Shown: positions 9,498 through 18,282 of the stretch, piece after piece | Layout: each line of letters begins with the position of its first letter | How positions within the stretch are numbered: the stretch's first letter is position 1 | Translations under genes and position numbers: made by a program | Origin: Bryobacterales bacterium | Lineage (GTDB): Bacteria; Acidobacteriota; Terriglobia; Bryobacterales; UBA6623 | Length of the DNA: 64,000 nt | NCBI GenBank assembly: GCA_028819575.1 | Contig: JAPPLB010000077.1 | Span: 58,162-122,161, forward strand | Direction of reading: 5' to 3' | The notes under the pieces: model-generated | Seen by the model: the letters and a program-made list of their open reading frames with translations, nothing else | Databases searched by the model: none | What the model was told of the DNA's origin: nothing

Positions 9498-10429
9498 GAC
9501 TGTTCTACGTCGGCCATCCGAGAGAAACCGACCTCGCCCTATTCGCGGGCGGCGAGCTGGGTCCCCTTTCGCGCTGGCGCATTGAGAAGCACTTGCAGAG
9601 TTGCGAGCCGTGCCGAACGGCCGTCGCTGATTTCTTTCATCTGCAGGGCGATCTCGAGGAGTTGAGCGAACTGCCTTCGTCAGTGGACTGGGCAGGCATG
9701 TCACTGCGAATCCGCAAGGCCGTAGCCGAGGCGGGAGAAACACAGTCCGATCCCGTCCGGGGCCGCTTCTTCCCGAAGCCGTCGGCGTGGCAACTGGGTT
9801 TGGCCACGGCCGCGATCATTTGCGGTTTCATTGTCGTCCGGCAATTCCCCTTGCCCGAGGCTGAAGATGCGGTCATCACAGCAACTGATGAACAGAACGC
9901 AGTTTCGAGAGAGGCTCGGACGTTGGAAGGCGGCGGCGCGCTTGCGCCCGGCGGCTCCGCCGCTCCCAGCGAGTCATTCAGCAAGCCCTCGAGCCGGGAT
10001 GCCGTTTCCGAAACCGGAGGACGAGCCGCGAATATTCCGGCTCCCTCGGCACCGACGGGACCGCTCGGAGCCCAACGCAAGGACGCCGCAATGAACCTTG
10101 CTCTGGATCGAGGGGTCACGGGACGTGGGATTCTCCGCGAGGAACTCGATCAGCCCATTGGCGGGAAGAAAAAAGCCTCTGCGGACGAATTGCGCCGGGC
10201 GAAGGCAAGCTCGGTCCCGGTGGAGCGGCAGCCGGTCTCCCAGGAAGAACAGTTCGCAAGTTTGGGTGCATCTTTTTCCATGCAGATTGCCGGCGTGGGT
10301 GCTTCTATTGCGCCTCCCACCGACGGCAGCGAGATTGTCGTCGACGTCAAGACGGATGGCGGCGTACGTTTTCGGAGAGTCGATGCCGCCACGGGCCGCA
10401 TTACGATTACCGATGTCTATGCGCAATAA
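9494..10429 (+). CDS. Transmembrane anti-sigma factor with zinc-finger-like N-terminus
   Basis: Protein of 311 residues, start chosen at the ATG overlapping the sigma stop. The N-terminal domain carries the ZAS/zf-HC2 signature His33-x3-Cys37-x2-Cys40 (KHLQSCEPC), which binds the cognate ECF sigma. A single membrane segment lies at about residues 98-116 (WQLGLATAAIICGFIVV). It is followed by a periplasmic part rich in Pro, Ala and Ser and a small terminal domain (EIVVDVKTDGGVRFRRVDAATGRI). The periplasmic part would sense the envelope signal. The stop overlaps the next gene. Confidence 0.9.
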   Translation: MRLFYVGHPRETDLALFAGGELGPLSRWRIEKHLQSCEPCRTAVADFFHLQGDLEELSELPSSVDWAGMSLRIRKAVAEAGETQSDPVRGRFFPKPSAWQLGLATAAIICGFIVVRQFPLPEAEDAVITATDEQNAVSREARTLEGGGALAPGGSAAPSESFSKPSSRDAVSETGGRAANIPAPSAPTGPLGAQRKDAAMNLALDRGVTGRGILREELDQPIGGKKKASADELRRAKASSVPVERQPVSQEEQFASLGASFSMQIAGVGASIAPPTDGSEIVVDVKTDGGVRFRRVDAATGRITITDVYAQ

Positions 10430-11630
10430 AGCTACCTCCGTCCTGCTCGGGTTCGCACTGCCGGCGGCGTTCGCCGTCTACAGCCTGACGATGTGCTGTG
10501 CCGTCCAAGCCCAGAGCGTAAGTGGGCCGGCGACGCTGTGGCAAGACCCTGCCCAAGCCGTTCACGTCGCGATCGCGCCCGACATCCCGTTGTCGCTCGT
10601 CTCGAAGGATCTGAGCAGCACCAGGGTTCAGATCATGGGCGCCATCATGATGGTCGACCTGAAATGCCGTCTCGAAGTCCGCAACGAGAGTACGAGTTTC
10701 TTGCGCGGAGTCGTGATGGGTGTCGTTTCGGCTGAGCATTCACCCGGCGGAACGGCTTCCGTGGCTCTGCCCAGTCTCAATATCGCGCCCGACGATACGA
10801 CCGAATTGAACGTCGAATTGAAACTCGTACGGCCTTTTCCGCCGAACACAGATCACGCCGTTAACGTGGACATTGACGGCGCTCTCTTCACCAGTATGGT
10901 GTTCCGGGGACCGAACGAGTTCGATTCACGCCGCAAACTGGTGGTCTGGGAGATGGAGGCGGAGCGTGACCGTAGGCACTTCAAGTCGCTGCTCGCTTCC
11001 GGGGGGCGGGAGCAGCTTGCCACTGCCATGCAGGCAAGCGTTCAGCGGCAGCAGCAACGGCCTCGCTTGAGGGCCGAGCTGGAACAGCAGTTGCGCAAGC
11101 TCATCACCACGCCTCGTCCATTGGTCCGGCGCGAACGGCGCATCCAGGTTTCCCGTCATCATTTTCCCGAGTCGCCGTTGGAGATCGTGTCCGGCAGCGC
11201 GCTTGTGGAAGGCTCGCGCGTGCGCACGCCGAAGATCACCGTGAAGAACCGCTCTCAGAAGCCGGTGCGTTGGTATGAGCTCGGATGGCTTGTCAGCGAT
11301 GGCGACGGAGTCCGCTACACCGCCGGGCTCATGCCCGCTCCAAAAGGGTGGTCAAGACTAGCGCCGGGGGCTGAGGCTTCGACGCAATCGAATCACAGTT
11401 TCGTGTTGAATCGCGGTGGCGCTGCCGGTGGACTTTCTATCGACCGGATGAGCGGCTACGTTCGAAATGTCGAGTTCGAGGATGGAATCGTTTGGATCCC
11501 GACGCGGAACGACCTCGAAGCCTCGTCGCTGGACCGAGCCACACCCGTGTCTGTCGAGGAACAACGCCTGAGCCGTCTCTACGGAAGCCAAGGCGTCGAA
11601 GCCGTCATCTCCGAGTTGGCCCAGTTCTGA
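10413..11630 (+). CDS. Secreted protein encoded in the ECF sigma operon
   Basis: The start is placed at the ATG inside the anti-sigma 3' end (10413; 10419 is an alternative), giving 405 residues. An N-terminal hydrophobic segment (ATSVLLGFALPAAFAVYSLTMCCAVQAQS) is a signal peptide or anchor. The mature protein is beta-rich (VQIMGAIMMVDLKCRLEVRNES; ALPSLNIAPDDTTELNVELKL), then has a charged helical stretch (about residues 170-240) and a second beta region. I do not recognise the family. Its overlap with the anti-sigma gene suggests it is either a component of the signalling pathway or its output at the envelope. Confidence 0.85.
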   Translation: MSMRNKATSVLLGFALPAAFAVYSLTMCCAVQAQSVSGPATLWQDPAQAVHVAIAPDIPLSLVSKDLSSTRVQIMGAIMMVDLKCRLEVRNESTSFLRGVVMGVVSAEHSPGGTASVALPSLNIAPDDTTELNVELKLVRPFPPNTDHAVNVDIDGALFTSMVFRGPNEFDSRRKLVVWEMEAERDRRHFKSLLASGGREQLATAMQASVQRQQQRPRLRAELEQQLRKLITTPRPLVRRERRIQVSRHHFPESPLEIVSGSALVEGSRVRTPKITVKNRSQKPVRWYELGWLVSDGDGVRYTAGLMPAPKGWSRLAPGAEASTQSNHSFVLNRGGAAGGLSIDRMSGYVRNVEFEDGIVWIPTRNDLEASSLDRATPVSVEEQRLSRLYGSQGVEAVISELAQF

Positions 11631-11631
11631 G

Positions 11632-11648
11632 AGCCGCCTGCGGCGGCT
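11632..11648 (+). terminator. Hairpin after the sigma operon
   Basis: AGCCGCC-TGC-GGCGGCT forms a perfect 7-bp stem with a 3-base loop, directly after the stop at 11630. No U-tract follows, so it is at best a weak or factor-dependent terminator. Confidence 0.35.
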
Positions 11649-11730
11649 TCGGCGGTTAAGAAACTCGTTCCATATCGTTCGAACACATCACGCCACCGAG
11701 CAACGCGCCGTGCACGGAGGCAACTTGAGC

Positions 11731-11935
11731 TAGCCAGCCTTTCTCCCCATCATGCTGGGGAAGCACGCGATAAGACCTCCTTGACTCCGTTGCGCTGGCT
11801 TACCGTGGCCGGTGAGGAAATGCCGTGTTTCGTGATTCACGAAAGCCATTGACAGTGACCTGGTTCGGTCTGAAAGAAATATCTGACGGCCCTCTCACGC
11901 ATTTCGCCTCGTGGCGAGGTGAGGAGGCAGGCTAG
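11731..11935 (+). repeat. MITE-like repeat, copy 2 (full length, 205 bp)
   Basis: The left end TAGCCAGCCTTTCTCCCC and right end GAGGTGAGGAGGCAGGCTA are imperfect inverted repeats. The interior shares AGCACGCGATA-GACC-CC with copy 47577-47767, and its right end shares CTGACGGCCCTCTCACGCA with that copy and with 63115-63247. The middle (about 11798-11875) differs from 47577-47767 and resembles 63115-63150, which indicates subfamilies. It fills the 434-base gap between the sigma operon and mutS2; no gene is visible in that gap. Confidence 0.8.
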
Positions 11936-12064
11936 TCCCGCCCCCGCCCAAGTGCGGATCAATCACAGCTAAAAACCCACGTTGTGCCTTTCGCCCTACC
12001 TCTTCCATACAGTCGCACCGGCCTCGTTTCGACCTATCCGCGGCGAGGATCATGGGTTTTCACA

Positions 12065-14500
12065 CTAGAGCCGGATTTCGACGATGGTCGCGCCGGCGCC
12101 ACCTTCCGATTGCTCAGCCTGGTAGTAGCGCTCGACATGGGGGTGAGAGGCAAACATCCTCCACAGGGCATTGCGCAAGGTATTCATTCCATGGCCGTGA
12201 ATGACGCGGATACGCGCTACGTGGGCCACGACCGCGTCGTCGAGAAACTTATCCACACTGGCTCGAGCATCTTCGCGTGTCTGCCCGATCACCTTGATCT
12301 CCGACAACGATTGTATGGGCTTCTCTGCCGGCTGAAATGTGATTCCTCGCGCCAACCGAGGCGCCGGCGTCGGGGCTTCATCGAGGATTTCGCTGATGTC
12401 GTTGCGGCTCACTTTCAACCTGAGCTGTCCGACTTGCACTTCCCAGCGCCCCGGTGAGAGTGCCTGGATGACTTTGCCGGCTGCGCCGAGGCTGTTGAGC
12501 CGGACGATGCATCCCACCGGAATCGGTTCGTCGGGCTGCCGCTCGCGGACGGGCTCCGGCTCGTGCCCTCCTCCACCGACTTCCTCTTGGAGGTTCGAGC
12601 GAAGCTGGCGTCGCTTTTTCGAGAGTTGCTGCCGCATCTCTGACCCGATCCGACGGCTCTCTCTCGAGTCATCGAGCTTCTGAATGGCGGATCTCATCTC
12701 GGCTTCGAAGTGCTTGATGCACTCATCGGCGCGCCGTTGCATCTGGGAGATCTTGGCGGCATGCTCGCCCTCGAGCCGGCGCCGGAATCGGCGGCTTTCT
12801 TCTTCCCGGGCCGTGTCTTTTTTTTCTAGTTCCGCTCGTGCCGCCTCAAGCTCGGCAACCTTTTCGTGCAGCCGCCGCAGGAAATCGGCGGCTTCTCCGG
12901 CATGTTCTCCCAGGGCCTGCCGAGCGCGCTTGATCACTTCTTCGGGAACACCGAGGCGTTCGGCCATGGCGAGGCCGGCGGAACGGCCCGGGATGCCGAT
13001 AGTAAGAACGTAGTTGGGCGCCAGGGTGAGTTCGTCGAAACCGACGGCGGCGTTCTCAACGCCATCGCGGTTGGAAGCGTATGCCTTGAGCTCCGGCAGG
13101 TGAGTAGACACGGCTGTAAAAGAGTTCCGCTGCAGGAAGTGATCCACAACCGCGACACCGAAAGCTCCTCCCTCGGTGGGGTCGGTGGCGGCGCCAAGTT
13201 CATCGATCAGAACAAGTGATCGATCGTTGGCCTCTCGCATCATGAACTTGAGCTGTTCGACGTGGGCCGAGAACGTGCTGAGACTTTCTGTAATCGATTG
13301 TGAGTCGCCAATGTTCGCGAGCACGTGATGGAACCAGGGAAGTTCGGCTTCTTCGGCGGGCACGGGGATGCCGGCCTGACTCATCAGTGTGAGCAGGCCG
13401 ATCGTCTTGAGGATTACGGTCTTGCCGCCGGCGTTCGGCCCGCTGACCAGAAGCACCCTGCGCTGGTCCTTCAAGGTGAGGGAGAACGGCAGGACGCGGC
13501 GGCCTTCCCTACTCAGGACATCTTCCAGGAGAGGATGTCGGGCCTGACGCAGCTTGAGGCGGCATTCGCCCTTGCACGCAAAGGTTGCGGTCGAGCAGAG
13601 AAAATTCATCCCGAAGCGAGCTTTGGCAAAGATGATCTCGAGATCGGCCAAGGTATGCAGCGCCGTGGAGATATCCGACCGGTCCATCCGCAGGCGGTCG
13701 GTCATCCCGCGCAGGATCCGCAGGATCTCGCGATGCTCTTCTTCGAGAAGCTCCACGATGCGGTTGTTGAGTTCGATGGATTCGACCGGCTCGATGAAGG
13801 CTGTTTGGCCGGTAGAGCTGGAACCGTGGATCACCCCTTCGACACGGCGCTTCCATGTCGATTTCACGGGCACAACTAGGCGTCCGTTGCGGATGGTGAC
13901 GTAGTCTTCCTGCAGGACGCCTTCTTCGTAGTGATGACGGACAAACTCCTCGAGGGTTTTCTGGATCAGATTCCGTTGGTGTTCGATCTGGCGGCGAATG
14001 CGGGAGAGTAGCGGGCTCGCCTCGTCGAGCAGTTCACCATTCGGTCGGAGCTTGCCGGAAAGGTCGCCGCGCAGGCGACTGAAATCGGCGAGACGGCCGG
14101 CGTGCCCGGTGAGGTGTCGATAGCGGCTGCTTTCGCGTGCGAGTCGCTGAAGGGCATCGTCGGAGCGGTCGAGCAGTTCCAGGAGATGGTAAATCTCGAT
14201 CGCGTCGAGAACGGAGCCTTCCACGCCCAACTTGTCGATAGCTGTTCGGAGGTCGCGCAGGCCTTGGAATCGCGGGGGCAGCGTACGCCTATCGTCATCG
14301 TCCGCTCCTTGTGCGCGGGCGCAGACTTCCATGGCCTCGGCGGTTTCCGCCAACGACTTTTCGGCTTCCGAGCGATTCTCATGAAGAGGGTTTTCGCGCA
14401 GCACGTCGAGACGCCACTCGCCTAGTGGGCTCACGACGTAACGCCCGACAACGTCCAGAAGAGCGGGCAATTCGAGGGCTTCCAAGGCGCTCCGCGACAT
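12065..14500 (-). CDS. mutS2: Endonuclease/recombination suppressor MutS2
   Basis: Protein of 811 residues, the normal MutS2 length, starting MSRSALEALELPALLDVVGRYVVSPLGEWRL. The MutS core lacks the mismatch-recognition domain. The ABC-type ATPase shows the Walker A motif GPNAGGKT, Walker B VLIDELGAATDPTEGG and the signature region around SLSTFSAHVEQL. A long coiled coil follows (about residues 520-620, EKVAELEAARAELEKKDTAREEE...). The C-terminal Smr nuclease domain ends the protein, with IRVIHGHGMNTLRNALWRMF. MutS2 acts on branched DNA or stalled ribosomes depending on species. The NUDIX gene starts 450 bases away in the same direction and ends 9 bases before mutS2 begins. Confidence 0.96.
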   Translation of the reverse strand: MSRSALEALELPALLDVVGRYVVSPLGEWRLDVLRENPLHENRSEAEKSLAETAEAMEVCARAQGADDDDRRTLPPRFQGLRDLRTAIDKLGVEGSVLDAIEIYHLLELLDRSDDALQRLARESSRYRHLTGHAGRLADFSRLRGDLSGKLRPNGELLDEASPLLSRIRRQIEHQRNLIQKTLEEFVRHHYEEGVLQEDYVTIRNGRLVVPVKSTWKRRVEGVIHGSSSTGQTAFIEPVESIELNNRIVELLEEEHREILRILRGMTDRLRMDRSDISTALHTLADLEIIFAKARFGMNFLCSTATFACKGECRLKLRQARHPLLEDVLSREGRRVLPFSLTLKDQRRVLLVSGPNAGGKTVILKTIGLLTLMSQAGIPVPAEEAELPWFHHVLANIGDSQSITESLSTFSAHVEQLKFMMREANDRSLVLIDELGAATDPTEGGAFGVAVVDHFLQRNSFTAVSTHLPELKAYASNRDGVENAAVGFDELTLAPNYVLTIGIPGRSAGLAMAERLGVPEEVIKRARQALGEHAGEAADFLRRLHEKVAELEAARAELEKKDTAREEESRRFRRRLEGEHAAKISQMQRRADECIKHFEAEMRSAIQKLDDSRESRRIGSEMRQQLSKKRRQLRSNLQEEVGGGGHEPEPVRERQPDEPIPVGCIVRLNSLGAAGKVIQALSPGRWEVQVGQLRLKVSRNDISEILDEAPTPAPRLARGITFQPAEKPIQSLSEIKVIGQTREDARASVDKFLDDAVVAHVARIRVIHGHGMNTLRNALWRMFASHPHVERYYQAEQSEGGAGATIVEIRL

Positions 14501-14509
14501 AGTGACCTG

Positions 14510-14950
14510 CTACGACGATGCGCTGTTCCGCATCCGGAACGCTTTCTCGATTACGGGGGCTGTTCCTGCGGTGATGACGAGGTTTTTCAGCTCCCTCAGC
14601 GTGACCCAGCGGGCGTCATCCGCATCATCCGCGGCGAGCAGCGAGCCGCCCGTGGGCCGGCAGAGATAATCGATCAAGACGTAGTGATAGCGGACGAGAC
14701 CTCGCTTATCCGGGGTGATGCGCTCGAAGACTTCGACAATCGGGCCGACCTCCACCTCCAGGCCGACTTCTTCGCGAATCTCTCGCCGGATGCCTTCTTC
14801 GAGGCGTTCCCCCAGTTCCAACGCGCCGCCAGGAAGCGACCAGATGCCCTTAAGCGGTTCCTTGCCGCGCCGGACGAGGAGCACACAGTCGTCCTGCAAG
14901 ATAATAGCGCCCACGCCGACGATGGGTTGCGCGGGGTACTCGCGGGACAT
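14510..14950 (-). CDS. NUDIX hydrolase (ADP-ribose pyrophosphatase-like)
   Basis: Protein of 146 residues. The start at 14950 is chosen because AGAGAGG precedes it and because the sequence MSREYPAQPIVGVGAII begins the NUDIX fold directly; an upstream ATG at 15034 would add 28 non-conserved residues. The NUDIX box GALELGERLEEGIRREIREE (G-x5-E-x7-REUxEExGU) is complete, so Mg2+-dependent cleavage of a nucleoside diphosphate linked to X is expected. The closest look is to ADP-ribose or dGTP-type housekeeping enzymes. It lies 9 bases upstream of mutS2 and probably shares its transcript. Confidence 0.93.
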   Translation of the reverse strand: MSREYPAQPIVGVGAIILQDDCVLLVRRGKEPLKGIWSLPGGALELGERLEEGIRREIREEVGLEVEVGPIVEVFERITPDKRGLVRYHYVLIDYLCRPTGGSLLAADDADDARWVTLRELKNLVITAGTAPVIEKAFRMRNSASS

Positions 14951-15070
14951 AACCTCTCTTCGATTGCAGCACAGGGCCTCGTAGCCGGACAAGGGCTGAT
15001 CTGGCGGACCGGGCCGCGTTGATGCAAGAATCATATAGTTGTAGTCGGCTCTTACGTCGGAGTGCTTTGC

Positions 15071-15433
15071 ATGCGTCGTGCATTCACAGTCCTCGTTACC
15101 GCTCTTGTGGTGGCCTCCATCTCGACGGCAGCGCCGAAGAAGAGGCGCAAGAGCGAACCGCTCGGCCTGATCAGCGGGACGGTTTTCCAGAGCACAGGCT
15201 TCTCGTTGCCCGGCGCGAAGGTTTTTGCCGTGAGCAAGCAGAATCCGAAGGTCAAGAAGGGTACCGTTACAGGGCGTCGCGGGGAGTTCGCCTTACGCCT
15301 GCCTGCCGGGCAGGGAGCTTACGTCGTGACTGCGGAAGCAAAAGGATTCGCGTCACAGCAGAGGACGGCAGATGTCTACGAAGGCACGAAGACGACGGTT
15401 ACCTTCCAACTAAAGCCGGTGGAGGGCAAGTAG
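15071..15433 (+). CDS. Secreted carboxypeptidase-regulatory-like (beta-sandwich) protein
   Basis: Protein of 120 residues with a signal peptide (MRRAFTVLVTALVVASISTAA) followed by a basic linker KKRRK and one carboxypeptidase-D regulatory-like domain. This has SGTVFQSTGFSLPGAKVFAVS, then GRRGEFALRLPAGQGAYVVTAEAKGF and a C-terminal strand TTVTFQL. Such domains occur as single exported modules in Acidobacteria, often with TonB receptors. It forms a tandem pair with the similar gene at 15524. Function is unknown. Confidence 0.85.
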   Translation: MRRAFTVLVTALVVASISTAAPKKRRKSEPLGLISGTVFQSTGFSLPGAKVFAVSKQNPKVKKGTVTGRRGEFALRLPAGQGAYVVTAEAKGFASQQRTADVYEGTKTTVTFQLKPVEGK

Positions 15434-15523
15434 CTTTCGCAGGAATCGAAAGAGTGGTGAAGCGTCATGCATACCGCACACGGGTCTGGAAGAGTACGCC
15501 GCTTCACCGATGAAGGAGTAACG

Positions 15524-15898
15524 ATGCAGACGCGTCGCTCGTGGCTGACTGCGCTCGTGCCGGGGGGGGTGCTCGTGACCCTGCCCTCGGACGTTCTCGC
15601 GCAAAGAAAGAAAAAAAAGAAGGGTAAACCTACGAAATCCGTTACCGGACTGGTGACGAACGAATCTGAGGAGGCCCTACCGAGAGCAGTGGTGCAGCTC
15701 AAGAATACCCGCACGTTGCAGGTCAAGTCGTTTATTGCGGACTCCCAAGGCTCCTACTACTTCCACGGACTCGACCCCTCTGTTGATTATGAGATCAAGG
15801 CGCGCTACAAAGAATCGACTAGCCGGACGCGCACAGTGAGCTCTCTTGACAGCCGGGAAAAGGTGATCTACAACTTCAAGATCAAGGTCGAGAAATAG
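15524..15898 (+). CDS. Second secreted carboxypeptidase-regulatory-like protein
   Basis: Protein of 124 residues. The ATG at 15524 is preceded by GAAGGAG and starts MQTRRSWLTALVPGG, a twin-Arg-like signal; an upstream ATG at 15467 lacks such support. A basic run KKKKKGKPTK precedes one beta-sandwich domain (SVTGLVTNESEEALPRAVVQL ... SYYFHGLDPSVDYEIKARY ... VIYNFKI). The design of signal, Lys-rich linker and a single domain is the same as in its upstream neighbour, so the two probably arose by duplication. The paired basic linkers may contact an anionic surface (inference). Confidence 0.85.
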   Translation: MQTRRSWLTALVPGGVLVTLPSDVLAQRKKKKKGKPTKSVTGLVTNESEEALPRAVVQLKNTRTLQVKSFIADSQGSYYFHGLDPSVDYEIKARYKESTSRTRTVSSLDSREKVIYNFKIKVEK

Positions 15899-15981
15899 AG
15901 AATTGCTGCTGAACCTACCTGGGCCGAGACACCCTCGCTGACATGGTTCATGGACGGGTTGCCCTGTGAGAGACTCGAGAT

Positions 15982-16497
15982 ATGTCGTTGCGGGTCAGAG
16001 CGGCGCTCGTTGTCGTCTTCGTGCTTGCGGGCTGTTCATCGCCTCCTGAAGTTGAGACGATCGACCCTGCCCAGTGGCCCCAGGTTCTCGCGGACTACCG
16101 GGGCGGCGTCACGGTCATCAACGTGTGGGCAAACTGGTGCCGCGCCTGCGTGCATTTTCTGCCCCTCTTCGTCACCCTGCGCGAGCGAGTTGCATATGAC
16201 GATGTGGAGTTTCTGTCGGTCATCGTCGAAGATCCCGCGGACGCAGCGGCGTTGGCTGAGGCCGAAGCTTTGGTATTGGAGCTCGACGCACGGTTTCCAC
16301 ACTTTGCCGTGCAGACGGGAGTCGAAGAAGCACTTGCCATTCTTGGGACCGACGACCTGCCGGCGGTGCTGGTCTACGGCACAGAGGGCAGGTTGCAGCA
16401 TCGAGTGTATGGCGACCCCTTCGAAGGAGAAATGCATCTCGAGGACGTCGAGGACGCGATTGATGCGGTGCTGCCCAGGAGTGAACCTGATTCCTAA
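15982..16497 (+). CDS. Thioredoxin-like (TlpA/ResA type) lipoprotein
   Basis: Protein of 171 residues. A lipoprotein signal ends in the lipobox LAGC at about residue 18, so it should be anchored by a lipid outside the cytoplasmic membrane. The thioredoxin fold has the redox motif WCRAC (INVWANWCRACVHFLPLF) and the cis-Pro segment DDLPAVLVYGTEG. It likely reduces or isomerises disulfides of exported proteins, for example in cytochrome c maturation. It is 83 bases downstream of the small secreted protein gene. Confidence 0.92.
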   Translation: MSLRVRAALVVVFVLAGCSSPPEVETIDPAQWPQVLADYRGGVTVINVWANWCRACVHFLPLFVTLRERVAYDDVEFLSVIVEDPADAAALAEAEALVLELDARFPHFAVQTGVEEALAILGTDDLPAVLVYGTEGRLQHRVYGDPFEGEMHLEDVEDAIDAVLPRSEPDS

Positions 16498-16677
16498 CCT
16501 GCCCTTTCCTGTGCCTCTTCTCGTGTACTCGGAGCGCTCCGCAAAGCTCAAGGAGAGAGCAACATCGGTCTGGCCTTCCTGCTGCCGCAGCAGGAGGAGC
16601 GGCTCAGGGAGTCGAATGCGGCTTCAACGGCATCGGCATGAAACTCATCGTTCGGCCGGACGTTGTCCTGTTCCGGA

Positions 16678-18108
16678 CTACGCCCCTTTATTCTTCAACA
16701 CTCGCCGATAGCTGGGCAGGTTCTTCTGTTCGGCGTTCTTCCAGAGGTCCTCGTCGCCACATTCGAGGCTTGTGAACCACTCGTCCATGCGGCGCTTCAA
16801 GCTCATTTTCCGGCCGGCGTAGTCTTCGTGCTCGGCCAAGTTGAGGCGCTCACCCGGGTCGTTCCGCAGGTCGTACAACTCACTCTCGAACCCCTCAGTG
16901 CGATGGATATACTTCCAGTATTCATCGCGGATCATCCGGCAGTACTGGTACTCGCCGTAGACGACGTTGTCCCACTCCATCTCGGCGCCGCGCAGGGCTG
17001 CGGCATAGCTGCGCCCGGCGAGCGGTTTGCCGGATGCCAGCGGAGGAAGGTCCAGGTACTCGAGAATCGTCGGCGCAAAGTCGTAGAAGCTCGTGAAGAT
17101 CCGGCTCGTGCGACCTCCCGGGATCGAGCCCGGGTGGTGGAAGAAGGCCGGCACAAGCATCGACTCGTCATACATGTTGAAAGGCCACGAGGTGTTCCCC
17201 TTCCCCCAAAGTCCGTGCTGCTCGAGCAGAAAACCGTGATCGCTGAGAAAGATGATCAGCGTATCTTGAGACAGCTTCAGATCGTCAAGCTTGACGGCGA
17301 TTCGGCCCACGTTGTGGTCGATGGCTGTGACCATCGCGTAGTAATGCATCTTGCTCTCGCGGTTGCCGACATTTCTCCTGGACAGGTTGTGGGCGATCGG
17401 CTCGTTGAGCGGCTCGCCGGGGAAGGTCTCGAACGGGCAATCTCGATAGAGGTCGAGATACTTCTCGGGCGTGCCGGAATAGGGCGTGTGAGGCGCGTTG
17501 TAGGAGACGAAGCAGAAAAAAGGATGGTCTTTCGATTCGTCGATAAAAGCCAGAGCCTTGTCCGTCACGATGTCCGTCGTATAGCCGGGGTACGCTCGCT
17601 TTTCTCCGTTCCAGTACATGGGAGGGTTCTGATAGCGGTTACCGCCGGTTGGCATCGCGAACCAATAGTCGAAGCCTTCCTGCGGCCGGGCACTGTCACC
17701 CATGTGCCACTTGCCGCTGAGTCCGACCCGGTAGCCGTGCGCGGCGAGGACTTCGCTGAAAGTGGCCTCGTCATCGAGGAAGGCGTAGGCCCCTTCTCCT
17801 TCGTTCTCATTCCGCACCCAATCGTGGATGCCTTGCTGCGAAGGGATTTGCCCCGTAAAGAGCGTGGCGCGGCTAGGTGAGCATACGGGGGTCGTACAGA
17901 AGGCCCTCGTGAAGAGCATCCCCTCTCGGGCGAGGCGGTCGCAGTGGGGCGTCCGGATTTCGTGATTTCCGTAGACCCCCAAAGTGCGCGGCCCCTGGTC
18001 ATCCGTCAGGATCAAGACGACGTTCTGAGGGCGCTGCGGTTCAGAATGCTTTCCACAGGCGGCCCAACCAGCGGCGGCCGTAGTCGTGATGAAGTCACGG
18101 CGTTTCAT
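16678..18108 (-). CDS. Tat-exported Cys-type sulfatase
   Basis: Alkaline-phosphatase superfamily sulfatase of 476 residues. The start at 18108 gives MKRRDFITTTAAAGWAACGKH, a Tat signal with a possible lipobox WAAC. The formylglycine motif is CSPSR (Cys76-Arg80), and the metal-binding start NVVLILTDDQG provides Asp ligands. GKWHMGD and IIFLSDHGFLLEQHGLWGKG supply further active-site residues. An anaerobic or FGE-type maturase must exist elsewhere. Its length and the LYDLRNDPGERLNL C-terminus are typical of the large S1 family acting on sulfated glycans. The exact substrate cannot be read from the sequence. Confidence 0.94.
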   Translation of the reverse strand: MKRRDFITTTAAAGWAACGKHSEPQRPQNVVLILTDDQGPRTLGVYGNHEIRTPHCDRLAREGMLFTRAFCTTPVCSPSRATLFTGQIPSQQGIHDWVRNENEGEGAYAFLDDEATFSEVLAAHGYRVGLSGKWHMGDSARPQEGFDYWFAMPTGGNRYQNPPMYWNGEKRAYPGYTTDIVTDKALAFIDESKDHPFFCFVSYNAPHTPYSGTPEKYLDLYRDCPFETFPGEPLNEPIAHNLSRRNVGNRESKMHYYAMVTAIDHNVGRIAVKLDDLKLSQDTLIIFLSDHGFLLEQHGLWGKGNTSWPFNMYDESMLVPAFFHHPGSIPGGRTSRIFTSFYDFAPTILEYLDLPPLASGKPLAGRSYAAALRGAEMEWDNVVYGEYQYCRMIRDEYWKYIHRTEGFESELYDLRNDPGERLNLAEHEDYAGRKMSLKRRMDEWFTSLECGDEDLWKNAEQKNLPSYRRVLKNKGA

Positions 18109-18282
18109 GGGATGATTCCAGCCGGCGGTTCTACCCCCTACTCGGATGCAACTGGCAGTGACCTGCGAAGAAAAGAGGCTCATTGCAATGCGAAGATGCG
18201 GCGTTCGGCAAAGCTCTCCGATTCTCCATGACCGTGCTTTTTCCTTGGCGCCCCAACCCAGCGAGGGTAAAAGGACGAAGAT

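Noticed and set aside
16492..16515. TAACCTGCCCTTTCC similar to the repeat end
   Set aside because: Match stops after about ten bases and no other part of the element is found.
16663..17880. Plus-strand frame of about 400 codons opposite the sulfatase
   Set aside because: It mirrors a clear sulfatase with intact motifs on the other strand.
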